5,193 bases of DNA from Minisyncoccota bacterium (lineage in GTDB: Bacteria > Patescibacteriota > Minisyncoccia > Phycocordibacterales > JAACPR01): contig JAGOTN010000032.1 in the NCBI GenBank assembly GCA_018061745.1, forward strand, positions 1 to 5,193. Direction: 5' to 3'. Within the stretch, counting starts at the first letter, position 1; every line of letters starts with the position of its first letter. The notes below the pieces were generated by a model. The model searched no databases. It had not been told where the DNA came from and was given only the letters and a program-made list of their open reading frames with translations. The position numbers were made by a program, and so were the translations under genes. Below, in pieces: positions 1 through 5,113 of this stretch.

Positions 1-6
1 AACACC

Positions 7-43
7 ACAACAAAAAAACACTAGTATAGTGTTTTTTTGTTGT
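7..43. terminator. Perfect 16-bp-arm palindrome, possible bidirectional terminator
   Basis: The arms ACAACAAAAAAACACT (7-22) and AGTGTTTTTTTGTTGT (28-43) are exact reverse complements around the 5-base loop AGTAT. Each arm carries a run of seven A or T, so RNA from either strand would form a hairpin with a U-run inside its 3' arm. It could end transcription entering from the left, or a leftward transcript crossing the island at 101-333. The stem is mostly A-U and the U-run is inside the stem rather than after it, so it is not a textbook intrinsic terminator. A protein-binding palindrome or mobile-element end remains possible. The palindrome is certain; its function is not. Confidence 0.55.
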
Positions 44-56
44 CATTAACAAAGTC

Positions 57-89
57 CGAACCTATTACGAACAAAATCCTGATGCGAAC
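57..89. repeat. Three CGAAC direct repeats
   Basis: CGAAC occurs at 57-61, 68-72 and 85-89. The first two are exactly 11 bases apart, so they read GAAC-N7-GAAC, the form of the alphaproteobacterial LexA operator. No gene start lies close by on either strand, so a regulatory role is only a suggestion. It is recorded because the LexA-like gene of this window has a promoter repeat with the same 11-base period. Confidence 0.3.
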
Positions 90-105
90 TAACAAAAGGA
101 CTCGG

Positions 106-121
106 TTTTGCGGAAGCAAAA
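106..121. other. Hairpin with GGAA (GNRA-class) tetraloop
   Basis: TTTTGC (106-111) and GCAAAA (116-121) pair around GGAA, a GNRA-type tetraloop when read on the forward strand. Two further G-U pairs could extend the stem. It is the leftmost of several hairpins in the structured island. A second small hairpin, GGTTT (135-139) with AAACC (145-149), follows it. Confidence 0.5.
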
Positions 122-160
122 TTCTCTGGGATATGGTTTCCGTAAAACCTCGGCTATCTT

Positions 161-299
161 CGGATTTCGCAAGCGGAGGAGGAGGGTGAGAAGAGTAGCT
201 TCGCAAGGCCGGAGCGCGACGGCGCGAGGCGGGGTAGCGGAATTTTCCAGCAGGAAAATATCCGTGACCTGGGGAGGAATCCTCCGCTTGCTCCATCCG
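161..299. repeat. Long imperfect inverted repeat forming a GC-rich structured island
   Basis: GCAAGCGGAGGA (169-180) is the exact reverse complement of TCCTCCGCTTGC (280-291). Beyond a 3x3 internal loop the pairing resumes with CGGAT (161-165) and ATCCG (295-299), giving a 17-bp two-part outer stem. Inside lie a GCGC/GCGC hairpin near 214-225 and a strong hairpin at 238-264: CGGA with TCCG, one bulged A at 260, then ATTTTCC (242-248) with GGAAAAT (253-259) around loop AGCA. Bases 181-240 are 43/60 G+C, against roughly a quarter to two fifths in the lines of coding sequence I counted. Open frames cross it on both strands but resemble no protein I know. It may be a structured RNA, a REP/MITE-like intergenic repeat, or both. 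Confidence 0.65.
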
Positions 300-339
300 T
301 TTCATTTTGGCGAAATTCGGGGCGGACATGCCCTAATAC

Positions 340-368
340 ATTATATGGCAATTTGGAATAATACACAA
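340..368 (-). promoter_or_regulatory. Leftward promoter candidate
   Basis: On the reverse strand TTGTGT (368-363), a 17-base spacer and a perfect TATAAT (345-340) form a sigma70-type promoter with a weak -35 element. Its -35 lies inside the spacer of the rightward promoter and vice versa, so the two would compete for polymerase. It points into the structured island and away from the Xre gene. Confidence 0.4.
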
Positions 369-375
369 TGGAATA
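349..375. repeat. Imperfect direct repeat in the divergent promoter region, operator candidate
   Basis: CAATTTGGAATA (349-360) and CAATGGAATA (366-375) share CAAT and GGAATA and start 17 bases apart. They overlap the -35 element and spacer of the rightward promoter and the -35 and spacer of the leftward one. This is where a small Xre-type repressor encoded next door could control both. Binding is inferred from position only. Confidence 0.3.
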
Positions 376-382
376 CTATACT
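353..382 (+). promoter_or_regulatory. Promoter of the Xre / nuclease-helicase operon, near-leaderless
   Basis: TTGGAA (353-358), an 18-base spacer and TATACT (377-382) make a good sigma70-type promoter. Transcription would start around 388-390, only 2-4 bases before the ATG at 392, and there is no Shine-Dalgarno sequence in front of that ATG. The operon mRNA is therefore probably leaderless or nearly so. Confidence 0.55.
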
Positions 383-391
383 TACTAAATA

Positions 392-613
392 ATGCCTAGA
401 GCAATTTATACAAAAGATCATAATGCAATTGTTGAACGCTTGAAAAAGGCGCGTCTTGAGTCTGGGCTTGGGCAAGTTGAGGCTTCTAAGAAACTAGGTA
501 AAACTCAATCTTATCTTTCAAAAATAGAATCAGGTCAAAGACGATTTGATGTTTTGCAACTCAAAGAGTTTGCAAAACTCTACAAAAAAACTTTGCACTA
601 TTTTGTTAAATAA
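392..613 (+). CDS. Xre/Cro-family helix-turn-helix transcriptional regulator (73 aa)
   Basis: This is a single-domain DNA-binding protein of the Xre/Cro HTH_3 fold. Residues 12-72 follow the family pattern: an opening helix (IVERLKKARLESGL), helix 2 (QVEASKKLGK, about 28-37), recognition helix 3 (TQSYLSKIESGQRR, about 38-51) and closing helices (DVLQLKEFAKLYKKTL). The family signature SYLSKIESG is clear. There is no sensor, protease or toxin domain, so it most likely acts as a dimeric repressor or activator in the cytoplasm. The start at 392 is the only in-frame ATG before the domain and sits 9 bases after a -10 box, with no Shine-Dalgarno site. It ends 3 bases before the nuclease-helicase gene, so the two are almost certainly co-transcribed and translation may be coupled. 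Autoregulation through repeats at 349-375 is plausible. It could instead be an antitoxin-like partner of the downstream enzyme. Confidence 0.92.
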   Translation: MPRAIYTKDHNAIVERLKKARLESGLGQVEASKKLGKTQSYLSKIESGQRRFDVLQLKEFAKLYKKTLHYFVK

Positions 614-616
614 TTT

Positions 617-2590
617 ATGAAACGAGAATATTATGCTAACTCAATTGCTCTTTTCATAAAGTCTGACATAGACGAGATACTCGGTAAGCTAACACGAAAC
701 AGTGATTTCGACTTAGGGCAAAACCAACGAGATGCATGGATAGAAGAAATTAATATTTTACAAAAAACTTTAGCTTTTTATTCTGGCTCAATATATTTTG
801 AATACTCAATTCCAAGAATGGGAAAGAGAATTGATGTTGTATTAATTATTGGATCGGCTATTTTTATTCTTGAATTTAAAGTTGGGGATAAAGAATTTTC
901 TACAAGTGCAGTAGATCAAGTTTGGGATTACGCTTTAGACTTGAAAAACTTTCACAGCTCAAGTCACGATCATTTTATTGCTCCTGTTCTTATTGCAACG
1001 AACGCAAAAAATATTACTCCAGTTATCTCACTAACTCCGCAAAGCGACAAAGTTCTTTTTCCTATAAAATCAAACACAGAAACATTGAAGAGCGTTATAG
1101 ATAATACGCTGAATTTATTAGACGGTGCCCCTATTAACATGACCGAATGGGAAAAAGGAAGATATTGTCCTACGCCTACTATCGTGGAGGCGGCGATGGC
1201 TTTGTATCGAGGTCATTCTGTTGAAAATATTTCACGAAGTGATGCGGGAGCAATTAATCTAACGCAAACATCCGAGGTTGTATCGAAAATAATTAAATCT
1301 TCACGAGATAAATCACAAAAATCAATCTGTTTTGTTACTGGTGTACCGGGCGCTGGAAAAACATTGGTTGGGTTGAACATTGCAAACAAGTACACCAATA
1401 AAGACAGTGAGCTATATAGTGTCCTTCTCTCTGGCAACGGCCCTCTCGTTGCGATATTACGGGAAGCACTAACTCGTGATAAAGTGGCTCACGAAAAGGA
1501 AAAAGGGGCAAAAATGACTAAAGGCGAAGCGATGCGAGCCGTTAAGTCTTTTATTCAAAACGTTCATAATTTTCGTGATGATTGTCTGAAAGATGAAAAA
1601 CCGCCGATTGAACACGTTGCTCTTTTCGATGAAGCACAAAGAGCCTGGAATTTAGAACAAACAGCAAATTTTATGCAAAGGAAGAAAGGCAAACCAGATT
1701 TTAATCAGTCTGAGCCGGAGTTTCTAATATCTTGTCTTGATCGGCATCCTGATTGGGCAGTTGTCGTTTGCTTAGTCGGCGGAGGTCAAGAAATAAACAC
1801 AGGAGAAGCAGGAATTAGCGAATGGATCGAATGCTTAAATCGTTCATTTCCAGATTGGAATATTTATGTATCTTCTCGACTTACTGATAGTGAGTACGGT
1901 GCAGGAAAGATTTTAGACCAAATTAAAACTCATAAAAATGTATTCACAAAAGATGAGTTGCACCTATCTGTCTCAATGCGTTCATTTCGTGCCGAACATG
2001 TTTCTTTGCTTGTAAAGCAGGTTTTGGATATGGATGTAAAAGAAGCTCAAAAAACACTGACACAGGTAAAATCAAAATATCCAATTGTAATTACTCGTGA
2101 TATTTCAAAAGCAAAAGAGTGGTTAAAAAAACAAGCTCGCGGTTCTGAGCGTTATGGAATGGTTGTTTCTTCGCAGGCAGAAAGACTAAAACCCCATGCA
2201 ATCTTCGTCAAGTCTCCAATGGATCCGATTCATTGGTTTCTTGATGGCAAAGAAGATGTTCGGTCATCGTACTATCTTGAAGATGTTGCAACAGAGTTCG
2301 ACATCCAAGGTTTGGAATTAGATTGGTCATGTGTATTTTGGGATGCTGATTTTAGGTATACAGAAAATGGTTGGGATTTTCGATCATTTGTTGGTAGTAA
2401 GTGGAATTATATAAAAAAATCCGAAAGACAAATGTATTTAAAAAACGCGTATCGTGTTTTACTCACTCGTGCAAGACAAGGAATGGTTATTGTTATTCCA
2501 CCTGGTGATCCGTTAGACCCTACTCGCAATCCAGACTTTTATAACCCAATATTTAGTTACCTAAAAAGTATTGGTTTTGAAGAGATTTAG
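617..2590 (+). CDS. PD-(D/E)XK nuclease fused to DUF2075 / Schlafen-type helicase (657 aa)
   Basis: This is a predicted two-domain enzyme that cuts and unwinds nucleic acid. Residues about 50-130 form a PD-(D/E)XK nuclease core: E62, D73 (GKRIDVVL), E86-x-K88 (ILEFKVG) and a RecB-like QxxxY motif at Q101-Y105 (QVWDY). Residues about 190-657 are a DUF2075 superfamily 1 helicase/ATPase, the family sharing similarity with the Schlafen helicase region. Walker A is GVPGAGKT (242-249), Walker B ALFDEAQRAW (335-344), the motif III equivalent GGGQEINTGEAG (388-399), SMRSFRAE (453-460), EFDIQGLELDW (560-570) and the arginine-bearing motif VI YRVLLTRARQG (612-622). All key residues I looked for are present and the length suits a full-length member. 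The gene follows the Xre regulator by 3 bases without a Shine-Dalgarno site. Similar nuclease-helicase single proteins, such as Nhi of staphylococci, act in phage defence, so an immunity role is likely but inferred. DNA repair is the main alternative. Confidence 0.93.
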   Translation: MKREYYANSIALFIKSDIDEILGKLTRNSDFDLGQNQRDAWIEEINILQKTLAFYSGSIYFEYSIPRMGKRIDVVLIIGSAIFILEFKVGDKEFSTSAVDQVWDYALDLKNFHSSSHDHFIAPVLIATNAKNITPVISLTPQSDKVLFPIKSNTETLKSVIDNTLNLLDGAPINMTEWEKGRYCPTPTIVEAAMALYRGHSVENISRSDAGAINLTQTSEVVSKIIKSSRDKSQKSICFVTGVPGAGKTLVGLNIANKYTNKDSELYSVLLSGNGPLVAILREALTRDKVAHEKEKGAKMTKGEAMRAVKSFIQNVHNFRDDCLKDEKPPIEHVALFDEAQRAWNLEQTANFMQRKKGKPDFNQSEPEFLISCLDRHPDWAVVVCLVGGGQEINTGEAGISEWIECLNRSFPDWNIYVSSRLTDSEYGAGKILDQIKTHKNVFTKDELHLSVSMRSFRAEHVSLLVKQVLDMDVKEAQKTLTQVKSKYPIVITRDISKAKEWLKKQARGSERYGMVVSSQAERLKPHAIFVKSPMDPIHWFLDGKEDVRSSYYLEDVATEFDIQGLELDWSCVFWDADFRYTENGWDFRSFVGSKWNYIKKSERQMYLKNAYRVLLTRARQGMVIVIPPGDPLDPTRNPDFYNPIFSYLKSIGFEEI

Positions 2591-2615
2591 AAAGTCTTGT
2601 TTTGAAATAAAAAAG

Positions 2616-2981
2616 TTATCTATCTGCCTCCTCAAGACTATAACCGTGCTCTATTATTGCTAATTTGTACTCTATATTGATCGCTTCATTTATCAATTTC
2701 TGTTGATCTTTTGGAAACATTTTAACTATTTCATCTTGCCTTTTCAAAATATCTTTTATTGTTACTATTTTCTTTCGTACAATAAGACTTCTTGCAGAAT
2801 TTTCAGACTTTGAAAGATACCCCTTTGATTTTAAGGAATTGATATGTTCGTGAATAGTGGAAACAGCCTTGAGTTTTAATTTCTTTCTTATTTCTTCAAT
2901 AGTCGGAGATATACCATTTTCAGAAATATAGGTATTTATAAAATCAAAGACTTGTTTTTGCTTTTTTGTAATATTTTTCAT
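2616..2981 (-). CDS. LexA-type winged-helix regulator lacking the protease domain (121 aa)
   Basis: Residues 1-68 match the LexA DNA-binding domain closely: opening helix ITKKQKQVFDFINTYI, the turn ENGISPTIEEI (21-31), recognition helix about 40-51 (VSTIHEHINSLK) and wing KGYLSKSENSARSLIV (53-68). A canonical LexA of about 200 aa continues with an Ala-Gly cleavage site and a Ser/Lys S24 autoprotease domain. Here residues 69-121 are a short, charged, apparently helical tail with neither. The protein therefore cannot be self-cleaved as in the classical SOS response and must be controlled differently. The tail may serve dimerisation. The ATG at 2981 gives the normal LexA-domain N-terminus and lacks a Shine-Dalgarno site. 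The gene is convergent with the nuclease-helicase gene (25 bases between the ends) and divergent from the orphan pair on its other side. A direct repeat in its own promoter (3016-3034) suggests autoregulation. I give no lexA symbol because the SOS role is unsupported. Confidence 0.9.
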   Translation of the reverse strand: MKNITKKQKQVFDFINTYISENGISPTIEEIRKKLKLKAVSTIHEHINSLKSKGYLSKSENSARSLIVRKKIVTIKDILKRQDEIVKMFPKDQQKLINEAINIEYKLAIIEHGYSLEEADR

Positions 2982-3012
2982 AATATAAAAATTTTGATTT
3001 TGCTACATTGTT

Positions 3013-3040
3013 ATTATACCGAATAAATACCGAAACTCAA
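3013..3040 (-). promoter_or_regulatory. Promoter of the LexA-like gene
   Basis: On the reverse strand TTGAGT (3040-3035), a 16-base spacer and a perfect TATAAT (3018-3013) form a good sigma70-type promoter. It would give a leader of about 25 bases before the ATG at 2981. The leader is A/T-rich and carries no Shine-Dalgarno sequence. Confidence 0.6.
3016..3034. repeat. 8-bp direct repeat with 11-bp period, operator candidate of the LexA-like protein
   Basis: ATACCGAA occurs at 3016-3023 and again at 3027-3034, a period of 11 bases (about one helical turn). Read on the reverse strand it is TTCGGTAT-N3-TTCGGTAT, filling the spacer between -35 and -10 and overlapping three bases of the -10 box. 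A protein bound here would block the promoter. Alphaproteobacterial LexA proteins bind direct repeats of the same period (GTTC-N7-GTTC), so a LexA-type winged helix binding this repeat is reasonable. Binding itself is inferred. Confidence 0.5.
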
Positions 3041-3058
3041 AGCAAAGTTTTCCACACA

Positions 3059-3072
3059 AGCGAGAAATCGCT
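3059..3072. other. Small hairpin with GAAA tetraloop in the divergent intergenic region
   Basis: AGCGA (3059-3063) and TCGCT (3068-3072) pair around GAAA, a stable GNRA tetraloop on the forward strand. It lies upstream of both divergent promoters. It would be in RNA only if a transcript starts further upstream, so its role is unclear. Confidence 0.35.
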
Positions 3073-3124
3073 AAAATCATTAGGTTTTCGACAATTCATA
3101 AAAACTAGAAAAATAACTCAAAAA

Positions 3125-3133
3125 TGTTAAAAT
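3125..3133 (+). promoter_or_regulatory. Extended -10 promoter of the orphan gene pair
   Basis: TGTTAAAAT is an extended -10 element (TGN followed by TAAAAT at 3128-3133). No good -35 stands at the usual distance, which the TG extension can offset. Transcription would start near 3140, about 4 bases before the ATG at 3144. The element covers the earlier in-frame ATG at 3132, so that ATG could not be translated from this promoter. This supports the later start. Confidence 0.42.
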
Positions 3134-3143
3134 GAATTTACTT

Positions 3144-4124
3144 ATGAACGAATCATTTTCGCAATCAAATCAAGAAAGAAATCTTGCCCTTGAAAGACAG
3201 GAGGCAGTTAAAAAACACAATGACCTTCTGAAAGAATATGAAAGTATGCCAGACGAAGATAAAAATTGGAATCAAAACACAAGTACAACTAATAACCCAG
3301 AAACTGGTAAAAAGAATAGTGAAATGCTTGAGCTAAGAAAGAATGTTGGTAATATTGATAAATATCGAGAGTTAGCAACTTCAAAAGAAAATCTTACTTC
3401 GCCTGAAATCGGTGATATTTCTGATGTTGAAAAAATGAAGCAAGAGAAAGAAAAAGTAGATAAAGAAGTTGAAAAAATAACTCGTGATATAGAACGAACA
3501 AAATCAGAACTTAATGAATTACGTAAAAAATTAAATTTACCCGAAACTGATGATATACCCTCTCTTTCTGATAAAAAACAAAAATTGGAAAACTTGCTTG
3601 TTATAAAAAATGATTTAGATGGACAGCTTGATTTTGAGATCAAAAAACAAGAAGCTGTTAAAAATGAAAATACAGAAAATCAAAAAATGGAACAGCATTT
3701 TTTGAAAAATAGTTTAGAAGAAGTATCTTCGAGTTTAAAGAGAGTAAGTGGAATAATTGACGAAAGGCAATCTCAAGGATTTCAAGATATATTTTCAAAC
3801 CCCGCAGCTTTTAGATATATTGCTTCTGGTCTAGAAGATTTTTCAGATAACGAAGAACTAAAAACAAAATTATCTAAACTTGGAAATATTGTAGAAGATT
3901 TTGCTAGACCTAGTTTAAATGACCACCCAGATAGCATGCGTGAACTTGCTTCTAAATTAAGTCAATTAGAAGCGTCACTTCGTGAACTACCGTCTAAAAT
4001 CAAAAATGAAGAAGAAAGACAAGAATTTGGAGGACTTGTATATTCTGTGGCTAGTAAAGTAGATGAAGCAGTTAGTTTTATTAGAAGAAAAGCTGGGCAA
4101 TTAGAAGAAGCTCGTAATTTTTAA
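3144..4124 (+). CDS. Hydrophilic coiled-coil protein of unknown function (326 aa), shares N-terminal signature with next gene
   Basis: I do not recognise this protein. It is rich in Lys, Glu, Asn and Ser, contains no cysteine, and shows no signal peptide or membrane segment, so it is probably cytoplasmic. Residues about 92-131 and 139-205 have the heptad-like spacing of long coiled coils (KEKVDKEVEKITRDIERTKSE falls in this region). They are separated by a Pro-containing break (NLPETDDIPSLSD). A short, more globular stretch around 206-255 (GFQDIFSNPAAFRYIASGLEDF) is followed by another helical segment to the end. An in-frame ATG at 3132 would add MNLL. I prefer 3144 because it gives MNESFSQSN, aligned with MNEQFSQNN of the next protein, and because the -10 box overlaps 3132. 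No Shine-Dalgarno site precedes either. The next gene follows after 26 bases in the same direction, so they are probably one operon making interacting or related products. Confidence 0.82.
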   Translation: MNESFSQSNQERNLALERQEAVKKHNDLLKEYESMPDEDKNWNQNTSTTNNPETGKKNSEMLELRKNVGNIDKYRELATSKENLTSPEIGDISDVEKMKQEKEKVDKEVEKITRDIERTKSELNELRKKLNLPETDDIPSLSDKKQKLENLLVIKNDLDGQLDFEIKKQEAVKNENTENQKMEQHFLKNSLEEVSSSLKRVSGIIDERQSQGFQDIFSNPAAFRYIASGLEDFSDNEELKTKLSKLGNIVEDFARPSLNDHPDSMRELASKLSQLEASLRELPSKIKNEEERQEFGGLVYSVASKVDEAVSFIRRKAGQLEEARNF

Positions 4125-4150
4125 AATTTATTAATTAACTTATATTTAAT

Positions 4151-5113
4151 ATGAACGAACAATTTTCACAAAACAATTTAGAAAAGTTTGACGAAAAAGC
4201 ACTTGATGCTTTTATAACTGATATGAATCAGTATGATAAAGATCACAATGCTGGTACTTGGCTTGGACGAGGAATGGCTGGAATTTTTATGAAAGAAATG
4301 GATGAAGAAACAAAAGGGACAGAGGATGAAACAAAAATGGACCCAGGATTAGAAAAATTACAAAAGAAAATTCAAGAAAATCTTACTATTGATGATTTGG
4401 AAAATAGGCACAATCCTACTCTTAATAAACTCGGACTTAACCTTGAATCACCAAATAAAGAAGGTAATATTGATGAAAATGAGACTTATGCCATTGGGAG
4501 TATAAAAATGAATCTTGAGGATAAAACAAAATATCTTTTATTTTTAAAATCTTTAGATAAAGAAAAGATTACTGAAACTCAGAAAAAAATTCTTGAAATG
4601 ACAGTACAGAAACTCATTGACCAAGTACAGAATGAATATAAACTTGAAGAAGCCGACGAGCGTTTGCTAGAATTGTTTTCAGGAATGAGAGCAATTGTTT
4701 CAGAATACGAACGACTTGGAATGGGTGAAAAAGTAAATGATTTTAAAGATTACCTTGAACATGCAAATAGCGGATATTTGCGAGAATATATTTTGGCAAA
4801 AAATAAAGGAATGTTTAGACCAGTTGGCGATGGTTTTGCTTTAAGCACATATCAACGAGATGCTTCTTATGATCGTTATCTCGGATATTGGGACGAAAAA
4901 CTTTTTGAAACTCTTAATGAAGTCAAGAAAAATGAAAACGCAAAAGAGTTTTATAATAGTATTTTGAAATATGCGAAAGATTGCATTGCTTTTGCGGAAA
5001 ACGATCCAAAACTTGCTGAATACGAAGCTAAAGACCACAAAGAATACGTTGACGGTGTTCGTAAAGCTATTAGTGAAGTAAAAGAGAAACTATCTAAAAT
5101 TCCTGAATTATAA
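4151..5113 (+). CDS. Helical protein of unknown function (320 aa), partner of the preceding gene
   Basis: I do not recognise this protein. It opens with MNEQFSQNN, 7 of 9 residues identical to the start of the preceding protein, and the underlying DNA is nearly identical too. The rest is charged and mostly helical, with no signal peptide, no convincing membrane span and one cysteine (C278). Visible landmarks are a GTWLGRGMAGIFMKEM stretch (35-50), an acidic linker (51-65), a helix-rich middle (120-200) containing LEEADERLLELFSGMRAIV, an aromatic and glycine-rich patch at about 209-250 (YLREYILAKNKG, GYWDEKLFE) and a Lys/Glu-rich C-terminal helix. The aromatic patch is the likeliest functional surface. 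The start is the only sensible ATG; the upstream 26 bases are A/T-only apart from one C and offer no Shine-Dalgarno site. Expected to be co-transcribed with the coiled-coil gene. Confidence 0.82.
   Translation: MNEQFSQNNLEKFDEKALDAFITDMNQYDKDHNAGTWLGRGMAGIFMKEMDEETKGTEDETKMDPGLEKLQKKIQENLTIDDLENRHNPTLNKLGLNLESPNKEGNIDENETYAIGSIKMNLEDKTKYLLFLKSLDKEKITETQKKILEMTVQKLIDQVQNEYKLEEADERLLELFSGMRAIVSEYERLGMGEKVNDFKDYLEHANSGYLREYILAKNKGMFRPVGDGFALSTYQRDASYDRYLGYWDEKLFETLNEVKKNENAKEFYNSILKYAKDCIAFAENDPKLAEYEAKDHKEYVDGVRKAISEVKEKLSKIPEL

Larger units (their letters stand above)
7..334 (-). ncRNA. Candidate structured RNA, divergent from the nuclease-helicase operon
   Basis: A reverse-strand TATAAT (345-340) would start a transcript near 333 that reads leftward through every hairpin of the island (320-333, 161-299, 135-149, 106-121) and reaches the palindrome at 43-7. 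That gives an RNA of about 290-330 nt with a promoter at one end, a hairpin with a U-run at the other and dense secondary structure between. It matches none of the tRNA, tmRNA, RNase P or SRP RNA signatures I looked for. No transcript is demonstrated, and an untranscribed dispersed repeat explains the sequence equally well. Its position directly behind the Xre/nuclease-helicase promoter is what makes it worth listing. Confidence 0.22.

Noticed and set aside
101..333. Retron msr-msd, integron attC or CRISPR explanation for the island
   Set aside because: There is no reverse transcriptase, integrase or cas gene in the window, no regularly spaced repeat array, and no attC-type conserved core sites. 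Standard tRNA, tmRNA, RNase P and SRP RNA signatures are also absent.
21..366. Reverse frames 21-329 and 154-366 through the GC-rich island
   Set aside because: Their sequences are low-complexity products of the GC-rich hairpins (Pro/Ser/Arg runs), they overlap each other in different frames, and neither resembles a known domain.
108..392. Forward 94-codon frame opening with TTG whose stop overlaps the HTH gene's ATG (TAATG)
   Set aside because: The stop-start overlap is suggestive, but the frame lies across the inverted repeats, uses a TTG start, is Arg-rich from GC content alone, and competes with two reverse frames over the same bases. The promoter at 353-382 lies inside it.
2591..2615. 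Terminator between the convergent nuclease-helicase and LexA-like genes
   Set aside because: The 25-base gap has A-runs but no stem. The only pairing, AGTCTTG (2593-2599) with CAAGACT (2633-2639), has a 33-base loop and reaches into the LexA-like coding region.
3048..3056. TTTTCCACA, one mismatch from the DnaA box TTATCCACA
   Set aside because: It is a single near-match in an AT-rich intergenic region. I see no cluster of boxes, no dnaA/dnaN neighbours and no other sign of an origin.
3272..3643. Reverse 123-codon frame opposite the coiled-coil gene, and similar reverse frames at 4841-5038 and 4951-5163
   Set aside because: These Ser/Phe/Ile-rich translations are the expected antisense shadow of Lys/Glu-rich coding sequence.
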